Below, one piece after another: positions 11,770-21,784 of a DNA stretch of 64,000 nt. Below the pieces are notes generated by a model. The model saw only the letters and a program-made list of their open reading frames with translations, was not told the origin of the DNA and did no database searches. Both the position numbers and the translations under genes were made by a program. Source of the stretch: Dipteris shenzhenensis (taxonomy: Eukaryota > Polypodiophyta > Polypodiopsida > Gleicheniales); the NCBI GenBank assembly GCA_047967505.1, contig CM106538.1, one strand, 5' to 3'. Each line of letters opens with the position of its first letter. Within the stretch, counting starts at the first letter, position 1.

Positions 11770-12400
11770 TTATGATGGCCATAGCTTGATGATGTCATTG
11801 GAGTGATGTATGTTGCATTATACCAATACACATTCTTCATTTGCAAGGAGGCCAACTTCTCCCCGGCATGCATTTGCTTACCTAAGTCCTCATGAATCGT
11901 AGTGAACTTGCCTATGAATGATTCAACTGGTTCCCACTCCTCGACGTTCGAAGGGAAAACATCTGCCACCATGAATAAGAGCTCTTAGAAGCCAAACAAA
12001 AAATTTCCAAATGGACTCATTACACTTACAGGTGAAAAAGGTACATAGATAGAAAGGCTCACAGTGTGATGGTGTCCTAGATTGATTGAATGATGGAGGA
12101 AGCTGCATATCTTTTCCCATGTAAACATGTTGCACTTTTGCGAGCCATCCTTTCTTCCCAAACTTGAACTTCAAGATGCGCCCCTTCCACTCATGCAAGA
12201 TGTCACCTCTCTTGCTCTTGGGAAGCTTATGTGGACCTTTGGCCTATCCTTTCATCACTATCCAGTCATTTAAGCTGTAAGTGCAAGGGATCCACTCATC
12301 CAATGCATTTCTAGTGTTGTGGAAGACACAAGAGGTCACAGCATTGCGTGGTCTTGTAGCCTTTCTCCTCACCATGCTTGCAGAGGTTGCAACAGCATGA
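11770..12400 (-). pseudogene. decayed protein-coding fragment of unknown family, minus strand
   Basis: I do not recognise the family. On the minus strand one frame runs from about 12440 to 12030, broken by a single TAG at about 12244. It contains ALDEWIPCTYSLNDW and, after the stop, KGRILKFKFGKKGWLAKV and VYMGKDMQLPPSFNQ. A second frame continues from about 11961 to 11770 with VEEWEPVESFIGKFTTIHED. A GTAAGTG donor at 12029 and a CAG acceptor ending at 11963 would define a 67-nt intron that brings the second frame into register, so the fragment was probably a spliced gene. The composition is protein-like, not repeat-like. The downstream end runs straight into the satellite at 11769. It could be a captured host-gene exon or a transposon gene. 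Confidence 0.4.
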
Positions 12401-12426
12401 ATGGGAATCGTAGACAAGGAAATGCA

Positions 12427-12700
12427 GCTCCAACAGAGGCACAAAAGAGGGAGAAGGAGAGGGACAGAGCAATAGCAACAGAGGCACAGGAGAGGGATAG
12501 AGCAGCTCCAAACAGAGGCACAAAAGAGGGAGAAGGAGAGGGACAGAGTAGCAGCAACATAGGCATAGGAGAGGGAGAAGGAGAGGGACAGAGCAACAAC
12601 AACAGAGGCACAGGAGAGGGAGAAGGAGAGGGACAGAGCAGCTCCAATAGAGGCACAGGAGAGGGAGAGGGGAGAGAGAGAGAGAGAGGAGTTGCAGCAA
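12427..12700. repeat. 45-bp GA-rich minisatellite
   Basis: The phrase CAGAGGCACA or a variant occurs at 12434, 12479, 12513, 12558, 12603 and about 12648, giving steps of 45, 34, 45, 45 and 45 bases. Each unit holds GAGAGGGAGAAGGAGAGGG followed by ACAGAGCAGC-like bases. Because 45 is a multiple of three, long Gly/Glu/Gln/Arg-rich (+) and Pro/Leu/Cys-rich (-) frames stay open through it. The 215-residue plus frame at 12319-12966 is mostly this repeat, so I do not call it a gene. Confidence 0.8.
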
Positions 12701-13194
12701 GCAGGCTAGAGCAAGAGGGCGCAGAAAAAGAGGGGGAAGAGGGAAAATGCATGGGATTTGGTTCAAATCTAAGTGATTTGGTAGGCTGGACCAAAACAAT
12801 GGGGGGCAAAGGCCCTAGAAAGAGGAAGGGGAGAAGAAAAATTTGCCATTTGGGCCCTACCATCCCATTGAATGCAGTTTTGGGCTCATGTGGGAGAGGT
12901 GCACCTGGTAGGAGGGTCAAACATGGGTTAAGAGGGGGGGGATGGTTTGGGTGGTCCCTAGTGTAAGGGGAGCAACCAATAGGGGCTCTCTGTAGGCCTG
13001 CCCAACCTCCACCTCAACATACCATTGCCCCACACCTTCTAGCACTCTCATTGGTACACCTCAAATCACTCTCTAATCCCTTGAAATTAGGAAACACTGA
13101 TTGGGCCCTTTTGAGACCCCAATTCTCCCCTAATGAGTACTTAGAGGGCTAAATTATTGTTACTATAATATTTACTTCTAATTTCTTTGCATGG

Positions 13195-14250
13195 ATCCAG
13201 TGCTAAAGATGCGTCAAAAGCCATCAACAAGCTCAGTGTATTTGTGAGGTATGTCAAAGAGTTTGCTAGTGCGTGTCTAATTTCTCTTCTCATTGCAAAA
13301 GTTAGTTACGATGCTTACCAATGAAAATGTAGGATGATATCGTCTAAAGAAATCAAGAAATAATCCATTTCAAAATTGAGAATTATCACCATCGAAGCCG
13401 TATGTTTAATTGAAAAGGAATTTCCAGCAAGTATCATGGACATCCAATTGCATCTACTTGTACACTTGGCCAATGAAGTGGCATATATAGGCACTTTACA
13501 TAGTCGATGGGTGTTTTTCTTGGAAAGGTTTATGAAGGTGTTGAAAGGGTATGTAAGACAAAAAGCTAGACCAGAGGGAAGCATGGGAGAAGGATGGCTC
13601 GTGCAGGAGTCAAGGTTTTACATTACAGAGTTTCTTGTACAACTCATGATAGTGATGACCCACTGATTGTAGGAGAGATTGGTCAAGGGAAGGGAAAGGA
13701 AAAGAAAATGAGTGTCTCCTTGCGACTCAAAGTGAACACCTTTTGTCTTTACAATTGTGGAGAAATGGATCAAACGATATGAAGAAGAAAGAGATAAAAG
13801 AGAGGAGGATAGAAAAGCATGGCAAAGGACCAATAGAGGTAATAAGTATCCCCTAGAGCTAGCAAAAATGCATGCTAGATGCACCATTGATTGGTTAGAA
13901 GACACTCTTGAAGATAATACTCGAAGAGGCTAGAAGATTGTGACACATATGGAGGAGGAATTTGCATGAGGTTGTGATCTAAAGGTATATAATCATGTTG
14001 ATTTTATTTACATTTGTTTATAACCTTTTTTAATGTATTGCTAAGGAGAATCCATTACCTTTATAGTACCGTACATTCAATGCAATATGGTTATATGGTA
14101 ATCACTACAGAGTAGAGAAAATTGATGTAAAGCGCAACATATTTGATCGAGAAGTCATGGCCAACTTTTTGCAAGACAATAGAGCTAGTGCGAGGGATAG
14201 AAATTTCATTGCAAGTGAAATGGATTATGGGTCAACATTTGCTTGGGTGT
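13195..14250 (+). pseudogene. CACTA (En/Spm, TNP2-like) transposase C-terminal remnant with DUF4218
   Basis: The clearest part is at 13376-13666. The translation reads LIEKEFPASIMDIQLHLLVH, then a YIGTLHSRWVFFLERFMKVLKGYV-like stretch, then ARPEGSMGEGW. This follows the order of the DUF4218 domain of plant CACTA transposases (FPPSFFD.M.HL..HL, RWMYP.ER...LK.YV, ARPEGSIAEGY). Upstream, 13195-13275 encodes AKDASKAINKLSVFVRYVK, matching the region just before DUF4218. Downstream, about 14070-14240 encodes YGNHYRVEKIDVKRNIFDRE and ASARDRNFIASEMDYG, matching the NGY.F.T...D...QNSGV...A..KD.NP...E..YYG block. Stops and frame changes separate the three parts, so the gene is dead. The N-terminal catalytic half and CACTA termini are not visible. 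Confidence 0.75.
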
Positions 14251-14377
14251 AGCCAATCACAAAACTATTTTCAGGGCTATTTTGGAGCCACAATGCGATG
14301 CGTTCTTGGGTGAAATTTTGAATTTTGCGTGGACCCATGCTCTCGCCAAAAATTTTCTTGACATCATGATGCCACAC

Positions 14378-15010
14378 TGGCATAATAATGAGATGCAATC
14401 TCTTTATTCTGAACACCACAGAGCTCGACACATGGTAGCTTTGCACTACATCCTACATCTCTACACTACATCTTGCATCTCTGCCTGAACACCTATCATC
14501 ACGCACCCTTCTGCCACAGATTTGCCACTTGTCATTGGCTAGCGTGCCCATGCAGATCATGAAAATTCAAGGTTGGCTTAGAGAGACCACCGCACTAGTT
14601 CTTGGCATAATAATGAGACACAATCTATCATTCTAAACACCACCGCAGTGCAGTCTCTATCCAGCTGACCACTTGTCATCGTGCAGCCTTTTGCCACAGC
14701 TTTGCCACCTACCACTGGAAAGCGCGCCCATGTAGATCATAGGTTGGCTTGGAGAGACCACCACGCTAGTTTTTGGCATAATAATTAGATGCAATCTATC
14801 ATTCTAAACATCTAAACATCACCTCACTGTAGTCTTTAGCCTGAGGACCCAGAATTCAAGGTTGTTTTGGAGCAACCACCGCGTTGGCTCTTGGAGTTAT
14901 AGGTCCGTTACCAATTTTTATGTATTACAGGAGGAGGTCTATGATGACCACCATGCTGGCAAATAGCAAGAGATATATAACAGCCACCGCGCTGGTTCTT
15001 GGAGTTATAT
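14378..15010. repeat. imperfect direct repeats of 170-225 bases
   Basis: TGGCATAATAATGAGATGCAATC recurs in variant form at 14378, 14602 and 14774. Each is preceded by a GAGAGACCACCGCRCTAGTT-like phrase, and the first two copies are followed by TTCTGAACACC/TTCTAAACACC and a TTTTGCCACAGCTTTGCCAC block. A shorter phrase, ACCGCGYTGGYTCTTGGAGT, occurs at about 14876 and 14984. This lies between the CACTA remnant and the plus-strand copia gag. It may be degenerate transposon non-coding sequence. Confidence 0.55.
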
Positions 15011-15089
15011 ATTTATGTACCAAGGAAAATGTATTTCCTTGTGCAATTGGAAGCAAAATACAATTGACGATGTGGCCCTTGAGGGATCC

Positions 15090-15858
15090 CCTTTAGGGGA
15101 AGGGCCAATGTAAGTGATTCTGTCATGGCATTAATTCAACATGTCACCACAGCAGAGGAGGCATGGATGCGGTCTTGAAAAATCAATACGAGACCACGAA
15201 TCAGATGTGGATTCAGAATCTCGAGACTCAACTCGCGAACGAGAAACTGTCTGAGTCTAAAACGGCAGAGAAGTTCATCACTAGGGTGAAGAATCTGTGC
15301 GATCAGATGACTACGATTGGCATCACCATGACCAACGAGAATCTAGCACGAAGGTGCATATGGATTCTCCCACCAAAGTACGACGGTCTTGTTACGGTGT
15401 TGAATACACAGAACAAAAATCTGCCCCTCAACTTTGAGGATTTCAGCGCAATGCTTCTGGAGGAGGAGATGCGTCAAAAGACGAGGACTGGAGAAGATTC
15501 GACTTTCTATGTTGGATCAAAGAAAGGTAAGGGTAAGGACTCTGGTAACCCATATTCTTCTGATGATAAAAAGAGAAAGAAGAAGATCAAGTGCTTCTAT
15601 TGCAACAAGGCAGGGCACAAGCAGAATGAGTGCTGGAAGAAGATTGCAGATGAGAATAATGGAGTAAAGAAAGAGTCCAGCAACAGCACGCAGACAGTAC
15701 CAGTAGAGCTGTTCATAGCAATTGAGGAGATATGCACGGAGGCAGTTCATGTACCTGCGGATGAACCTTGGATTATTGATAATGGTGCATCGCGCCACAT
15801 GACCAGTCGGAAGGATTGGTATACCTCTCTACATCCGGTAGGGAATGACATCCAGTAG
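15090..15858 (+). pseudogene. copia gag and start of protease (outer element)
   Basis: The frame from 15163 gives a Ty1/copia capsid-type protein (UBN2/gag-polypeptide region, with KFITRVKNLCDQM and LPPKYDGLVTVLN). It is followed by a basic linker, a CCHC zinc knuckle CFYCNKAGHKQNEC (CX2CX4HX4C), and the aspartic-protease active-site region WIIDNGASRHMT (D-N-G-A-S in place of the usual D-S-G-A-S). N-terminal gag residues (ALIQHVTTAEEAW) lie just upstream at about 15125-15165 in another frame, so there is a frameshift near 15165. The reading stops at 15856 and the protease continues in another frame (GNDAKCPAKGKGTIALKSN). Gag packages element RNA and the protease would process the polyprotein. 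No 5' LTR for this element is recognisable upstream. Confidence 0.85.
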
Positions 15859-16783
15859 CAGTCGGCAATGATGCAAAATGTCCAGCAAAAGGAAAAGGTA
15901 CGATTGCTCTCAAGTCAAATGGAGTTGTAAAACAGTTGTCCAATGTTCTTTATGTACCAGATATCAAGAGGAACTTGTTGTCCGTTTCTGCAATCACAGA
16001 TCAGGACCTCAAAGTTCAATTCGACAAGAATGGTGCACAGATTTTGGATCTTCAAGGGAAGGTCATTGGTAAAGGTACACGGTGCAACAACATCTACAAA
16101 CTCTTAGCTTTCAGTGCTCGAGCCGATGTGAAGAACACTAAGCTGTGGCATGAGAGGTTTGGTCATCTAAACCTTAGTTCTTTCAAGGAGATGCATAAAA
16201 GTGGAATTATTGCAGACCTACCAGAAATTACAGATCTGCCCGATGTATGTGAAGCTTGCATGATGGGCAAGCAGCATTGGTAGCCCTTTCCTAACGAGGC
16301 CAGCACGGCAAAGGCTCCTTTAGAGCTCATTCACACGGACCTCTGCGAAAAGATGGAGATGGAAGCTTTGGGTGGTTCCTACTACTTCATGACGCTGATC
16401 GATGACTACAGTAGAAGGATATGGATATTCTTCTTGAAGACTAAAGATGAGGCTTTTTAGTAAGTTCAAAGAATGGCATGTAATGGTCAAGAAAGAAACA
16501 GGGAGGAAGGTGAAGAAGTTGATATCAGACAGAGGTGGTGAGTTCACATCAAGTGAATTCAAAAGTTACTGCAAAAGTCACGGGATCAAGAGGCAAAAAC
16601 CCCCGCCACATACATCACAACAAAATGGAGTAGCAGAATGCAAGATGCACGTCATCTGCGAAATGGGCAGGAGTATGATGAAAGGGAAAGATTCGCCAAA
16701 GACTTTCTAGGCTGAAGCATGTAACACGGCAGTTTACATTTTGAATCATAGCTACACGAAGGTTGTGAACGGGATGACTCCAC
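15859..16783 (+). pseudogene. copia protease tail, GAG-pre-integrase and integrase (outer element)
   Basis: After a frameshift the protease end (NVLYVPDIKRNLLSVSAI) and the zinc-binding pre-integrase domain follow (LWHERFGHLN ... CEACMMGK). Then come integrase core segments: ELIHTDLCEKM with the first catalytic Asp, LISDRGGEFTSSEF with the second, and QQNGVAE with the Glu. The gene is dead: there is a TAG at about 16282 where Gln is expected, a frameshift near 16456, and a TAG at about 16708 where the family has Trp (FWAEA). It ends abruptly at 16783 in NGMTP, where the LTR of the inner minus-strand copia element begins. All features fit Ty1/copia order (gag-PR-IN). Confidence 0.85.
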
Positions 16784-17140
16784 TGTGAAGAGAGTGGGAG
16801 AGAGGTAAGGAGTCTCACTTGCAGCTTTCTCACATACACAATGGGGGAATACACACAAAGGTGGAGGCTGAAAATAGTTTTCCTCTTCTTAGTTGTGAAA
16901 GAAAAAAAACTCTCTCTCTTACAAAAAGGAATAGATGAACCCTATATGTGGGTCTCAAACCAAACTCAACTAACCTAGGTGGCATACTAACTGAGCCACT
17001 AACTAGAGTACATAAAGATAGCTGTCATCCAGCTATTATTCATGGGTGGTGTACCAACCGCATCTGCAGCTTAAAAGTCGGTGACATAAATGCACAACGG
17101 TCACCCTGGCATATCCCGAGTGGAGCTCGATATCTCAACA
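16784..17140 (-). repeat. 3' LTR of the nested copia element
   Basis: The 357-bp LTR reads TGTGAAGAGAGTGGG ... GATATCTCAACA on the plus strand, so in element orientation it begins TGTTGAGATATC and ends CTCTTCACA (TG...CA ends). It matches 22311-22616 and, inverted, 32889-33234. A T/A-rich run (AAAAAAAACTCTCTCTCT) lies in the middle. Confidence 0.93.
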
Positions 17141-17150
17141 CTCCCCCTCG
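17141..17150 (-). promoter_or_regulatory. polypurine tract of the nested copia element
   Basis: The plus strand CTCCCCCTCG directly abuts the LTR end ...CTCAACA; read on the minus strand it is CGAGGGGGAG followed by TGTTGAG. This is the position and composition of the plus-strand DNA primer of LTR retrotransposons. Confidence 0.85.
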
Positions 17151-18670
17151 AGCTCAATCCCAACTCTTGCACACCAAGCAGGTCTCTGAACTTGCACAGC
17201 TTCTCTATGCCCAATGCCTTCGTGAATATGTCAGCTACCTGATCCTCTGTGCTGACATAAACTAGATCAATAAAACCTACTAGAAACTTCTCCCGTACAT
17301 AGTGGTAATAAATGCACCTCAATGTGCTTTGTTCTAGCATGATAGACTGGGTTATTTGCCAAGTGTATATTGCTCATGTTGTCACAATAAATGACAATTG
17401 GCCCATCTATAGACTGATGCATATCATAAAGCAGCTTATGCAACCAAGCTGCCTCACATGCAGCCATTGCTGCACCCTTGTATTCAGCCTCTGTGCTCGA
17501 CAAGGCAACTGTAGGCTGTTTCTTGTTGCTCCAAGTGACTGCAGCACTCCCAAAAGAAAACACATATACACTGGTAGATCGTCTATCAAAAATACTGCCA
17601 TCCCAATCAGCATCAGTGTATCCATGCAACTGTATCTGAACCCCAGTCTCATAAAATAGTCCATACTGTAATGTGGACTTCACATACCTCAGTATGTGTC
17701 TAGCTGCATCCAAATGCGGTTTCCTTGGAGCCTGCATAAACTGACTTACCAACCCAACATCATAGCTCAAATCTAGCTTGGTAATAGTCATATAAATCAA
17801 ACTTCCTACTATGTGTCTGTACATAGTAGGATCTTCCAGAAGCTCACCTGCATCTACACTCAGCTTCACATTCTCCTCCAAAGGAACTGAAATAGGCTTA
17901 CAGCTTGTCATCCCATAGTTGGATAGCATGTCCAATCCATACTGCCTCTGTAAGAGCCATATCCCACTTGTGGATCTAATCACCTCAATGCCCAAGAAGT
18001 AACGCAGCTCTCCCAAATCCTTCATCTCAAACTTTTGCTTCAATAGCATTTTCACATGAAGGATATCTTCATCACTATCACCTGTGATGATTAAATCATC
18101 AACATAAATGACAAGCAACATAATACCTTTCTCTATTTTTCTCACATAAAGTGAGAAATCTGTTGTGGAAATCTGAAAGCCAATAGTGACAAGATACTGT
18201 CCTATCTTGTCAGACCATGCTCTGGGTGCTTGCTTCAAGCCATACAAGGCTTTCTTCAACCTGCAAACAAGCTCAGGATGAACAGCATGCACATAACCTG
18301 GTGGTTGCTCCATATAGACCTCTTCATCACTATCACCTATGATGATTAAATCATAAACATAAATGACAAGCAACATAATACCTTTCTCTGTTTTTCTCAC
18401 ATAAAGTGAGAAATCTGTTGTGGAAATCTGAAAGCCAATAGTGACAAGATACTGTCCTATCTTGTCAGACCATGCTCTGGGTGCTTGCTTCAAGCCATAC
18501 AAGGCTTTCTTCAAAAGCTCAGGATGAACAGCATGCACATAACCTGGTGGCTGCTCCATATAGACCTCTTCTTGCAAATCACCATGCAAGAAGGCATTCT
18601 TTACATCCATCTGATGTAAAGACCATCCCTTCGATGCAGCCATAGCAATGACTGCTCTCACAGTTGCCAT
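17141..18670 (-). pseudogene. copia reverse transcriptase (C-terminal part) and RNase H
   Basis: The frame 18670-17267 encodes RT from MATVRAVIAMAASKGWSLHQ through HQMDVKNAFLHGDL, EEVYMEQPPGYV and YVDDLII, then FLGIEV and the RNase H domain. The RNase H acidic residues are in GYTDADWDGS, SSTEAEYKGAA, IYCDNMSNIHL and ARTKHIEV. RT copies element RNA and RNase H removes it. A frameshift near 17267-17300 moves the tail (HYVREKFLVGFIDLVYVST, VADIFTKALG) to another frame that reaches the PPT. A 246-255 bp segment carrying the YxDD motif is duplicated in frame (18066-18320 and 18321-18566). The N-terminal copy reads YVYDL (catalytic Asp lost) and the C-terminal copy keeps YVDDL. Confidence 0.92.
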
Positions 18671-19102
18671 CCTTGCAACTGGACTGAATGTTTCTTCATA
18701 ATCAATGCCTTATGTCTGTGCATACCCCTTGACAACTAATCTTGCCTTGTATTTGCTCACAGAACCATCTGCATTGTGCTTCACCTTATAGACCCACTTG
18801 CAGCCAATTGCATTCTTGTCTTTAGGCAAAGGCACCAATTCCCATGTAGCATTTGCTTCCAAGGCATCCATGGCTTTCTCCCATTTTTCTTTTCCCATGG
18901 CTTGCTCAAAAGAAGTGGGTTCTGGTTCTTGTATCACTTTGACCATATAGGCATAGTGAATGGCTGTAAATCCATCATATTTCAGCCTATCCATAGGATA
19001 CTTGACACTGGTATACCTGTGCAAAATAGGCTCACTACCAGGTGCTCTCAAAACATCCTTGGTCTTCCTTACTCCAGGTGTAACAACAGAAGGAATACCC
19101 AA
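18671..19102 (-). pseudogene. copia RT N-terminal part, interrupted by a stop
   Basis: This encodes the linker and start of [21 protein letters not shown], then [20 protein letters not shown], then [20 protein letters not shown] and [15 protein letters not shown] at about 18710 follows YAQT exactly where the family usually has Gln before GIDYEETFSPVARM, and the same frame then continues into the 18670 frame. The stop is a single C-to-T change from CAA. Confidence 0.9.
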
Positions 19103-19333
19103 CTCATCATCAATGCTATGTTCTTAGCCACTGGATTCAACATCCACATAAGAGTGACCTGCATTCACATCAACCATGGGCTGATCTACTTTCTCTTTTC
19201 CTTTTTGTGATACCTACATACCACTATCTGCATTGCTTTGAGGAGATTCTCCTGATCTCAATCTGCCTGTCCATGGTGAAGTATGTGAACCACTGCTAGA
19301 GGACACTACAGGTCCACTAATATTTTGTGATTG
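19103..19333 (-). pseudogene. copia integrase-to-RT linker, with stops
   Basis: A low-complexity Ser/Gln-rich linker (QNISGPVVSSSSGSHTSPWT, VDQPMVDVNAGHSYVDV) joins the integrase and RT frames. Its stops include TAG codons at about 19336 (after NSQ) and about 19213, and a TAA at about 19123. Gln is the likely original residue in each case. Confidence 0.75.
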
Positions 19334-20399
19334 CTACTGTGAATTTTGTACAACATTATTATTTTGTGCATCTTCATCATCAACCACATTTACTAGTTTA
19401 TACCAGCTGCTCATCTCATAAAAAACATCTCTGCTCACTGTAAACTTACGAGTAGAAGGATTATAGCATCTATACCCTTTCTGTTGCAGAGAATAACCAA
19501 TAAAGATGCACTTCTTAGCTTTTGGATCCAACTTGGATCTCAACTCATCTGGCACATGAACATAGGCAATGCAACAAAAAACTTTCAAATGAGAAATATC
19601 TGGTTTCCTACTAGTATACCTCTCCTCTGGCGTCATGCCATGTATTGCTGCAGTGGGAGTCATGTTCATTATGTAGACTGCTGTAGCAACTGCTTCAGCC
19701 CAATAAAAGTCTGGCAAGTCTTTTTTGTTGAGCATGGCACGAGATACCTCTCCAATATGCCTGTTTTTCCTTTCTGCAAGTCCATTTTGCTGTGGGGTAT
19801 GACTGCATGAATATTGCTGCTTTATGCCATGCTCCTGCAGGAACCTTGCAAACTCATTTGAGAGGTACTCTTCCCCTCCATCTGACCTTAGGCATTTTAT
19901 TTTGCAAGCCTGTTTCTTTTTCAACCATAGCTTTAAAAGCTTTGAAATGCCCAAGCACTTCACTTTTCTTTTTCATAAAATACACCCAAACTTTTCTGCT
20001 GTAGTCATCAATAAAAGTGACAAAATAATGACAGCCTCCAATAGATGTAGCTTTAGTAGTCCACACATCAGAGTGGATTAATTCCAATGGCCTCTTACTC
20101 TCTTGAACATGTCTAGGAAATGGTTTCCTTGCATGTTTTCCAAATTTACAGGCTTCACATATTTTATGCATTTTTTCAACCTTGAAGTTGGGCAATCCTG
20201 CAACAATATTTTGGGCCTGCATTAATTTAAGTCGTTGTACATTAACATGACCAATGCGTTTATGCCATATATCAATATCTGCAACTACACCGGTCCCATG
20301 TGCAAACATTGCTGCACTCAATTCACGCATGTCTGCATCCAACGTAAACATCCTGCCCTTGTTGTTCCCTTTTGCTATCAAGCGACCTTTATTTTTCAT
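19334..20399 (-). pseudogene. copia GAG-pre-integrase and integrase (nested element)
   Basis: From 20399: GAG-pre-integrase with the HHCC zinc site (IWHKRIGHVN ... ICEACKFGKH), then the integrase core with ELIHSDVWTTKA (first Asp) and TFIDDYSRKVWVYFMKKK. A frameshift near 19960-19900 is followed by CLRSDGGEEYLSNEF (second Asp) and HTPQQNGLAERKNRHI (Glu), then FYWAEAVATAVYIMN and the C-terminal AYVHVPDELRSKLDPKAKKC and FIGYSLQQKGYRCYNP. All catalytic residues can be seen. Integrase would insert the cDNA into the genome with a 5-bp duplication, as at the solo LTR elsewhere in this window. The frameshift makes this copy inactive. Confidence 0.92.
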
Positions 20400-20530
20400 A
20401 TCCTTAATTCATCCCATGTCTGCATCCTTAATTGCTGCACTCAATTCATCCCATGTCTGCATCCAACGTAAACATCCTGCCCTTCTTGTTCCCTTTTGCT
20501 ATCAAGCGACCTTTATTTTTCATATCCTTA
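20311..20530. repeat. tandem duplication of about 123 bp in the copia pre-integrase region
   Basis: GCTGCACTCAATTC at 20311 and 20434 begins two copies that both run through the ATGTCTGCATCCAACGTAAA segment to TTTTTCATATCCTTA. On the minus strand this repeats the protein segment NKGRLIAKGN/KKGRMFTLDADM. It introduces a frame break between the two copies. Confidence 0.8.
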
Positions 20531-20760
20531 ACAAAGCATCCATGAGGATTAAATCTAACCTGCAAGCCCTGCTCAACCATTTGATCAACAGAAACCAGGT
20601 TCTTGGTGATGTTCGGAACATGAAATACATCAGACAGGTATTTCTTTTTCCCATCCTGCATAGACAAAGGAATTTTACCAATCTGCACAATAGGATGTGC
20701 AGTATCATCACCAGTCTCCACAAATCTTGGTTTTTCCATTTTCCTTGCATCCACACATCA
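20446..20760 (-). pseudogene. copia protease C-terminal part lacking the active-site motif
   Basis: The frame encodes KPRFVETGDDTAHPIVQIGK, SMQDGKKKYLSDVFHVPNIT and KNLVSVDQMVEQGLQVRF, which is the C-terminal half of the copia aspartic protease. The gag frame arrives at this point as SNDVW. In the family that Trp is followed by an aspartate-containing D-S-G-A catalytic motif, but here about 20-30 residues including it are absent. The protease is therefore disabled by an internal deletion at about 20755. Confidence 0.8.
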
Positions 20761-21784
20761 TTGCTTTCTTCTGTACTTGTCACAGAATTGGTCATGTGCT
20801 GCACCATAAAGAAATGCTCATTTCTGTCATCACCCTGTCTACTAGAGGATGCATAATTGCTTTGCTGCAATTTTCCATTCATAATGTCATTCTGCTTTTT
20901 GTAGCAGTCTTTAGCCATATGATCCATTTTACCACAATAGTAGCATTCAACATTGCTGTTTACATTTTGGTTTCTCTGCCATCCACCACGACCTCTTTGG
21001 CTTCCCCTGCCTCTAAGGTTATCATGTCCTCCTCCATAGAACTGGTTTTCTTGAATTTGCTGCATATTTTGATTTCTGCCACGGGCTCTAGATCGGCCTG
21101 CTCTACCTCTACCTCTACCTCTTCGAGCATTTGAGTAGAAGATAGTTTCTTTTGAAGTTCCTCCTGAAGAAGATGCACCACCATTTCTCTACTCTTCAGA
21201 AATTAGAAGAGCAATCAACTCCTCAAAATCAGGAAATTTTTCACAGATGGCAATGGATGTCCGGAACTATGCCTAATCCTTTCCTAGACCATTCAAGGTC
21301 ATAAAAACTAAATCATCATCTTCCACTGGCGACCCAATGGAAGCAAGTGCATCTGCAATCTTCTTCACCTTCATGTGGTAGTCATTGATGCTCATATTTT
21401 CTCTCTACACATTGGTAGCTCCTGCTTGAGCCGCATTTTTCTGGCTTATGTATTTGTGCTGTACATTTTTGCCAAAGTATCCCATGCCTCCTTTGGCGTG
21501 CTTGCATCTTGAATATGCACAATCATAGAATCTAAAATAGTGATAGACAGCCAGTACATAACTTTTCTGGCTCTCTCATGCCAGGCTTTAAATGCCTGCA
21601 TTTCTCGTTGATTGGGAACATTAGGAAGAACTGGTTCTTCTTCATTTCCTGTAATGAACTCCCAATAGCCTTTTCCCATAAGGAAATTTGTCATTCTAAA
21701 CTTCCATGCTTGGAAGTTGTTCTTGTCAAGCTTTTCAGTGACAATCTGTGAAAGAGAGTCAGACGCCATTACAGAACACTGCAA
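20755..21784 (-). pseudogene. copia gag (nested element)
   Basis: The likely initiator is the ATG at about 21769 (MASDSLSQIVTEKLDKNNF). The capsid region follows (WKFRMTNFLMGKGYWEFITG, STPKEAWDTLAKMYSTNT), then SINDYHMKVKKIADALASIG after a stop and frame change near 21440-21400. Next come ICEKFPDFEELIALLISEE, a basic RGRGRGRAGRSRARGR region, and the CCHC knuckle CYYCGKMDHMAKDC (20922-20963 region). Several in-frame TAG codons (about 21271, 21199, 21412) interrupt it, most where a Gln codon is plausible. Confidence 0.88.

Noticed and set aside
12319-12966. 215-residue Gly/Glu/Arg-rich protein
   Set aside because: Mostly a 45-bp minisatellite; the non-repeat ends show no recognisable domain.
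16779-16783. TCCAC as target-site duplication of the nested copia element
   Set aside because: The right LTR end is deleted, so no partner copy can be checked.
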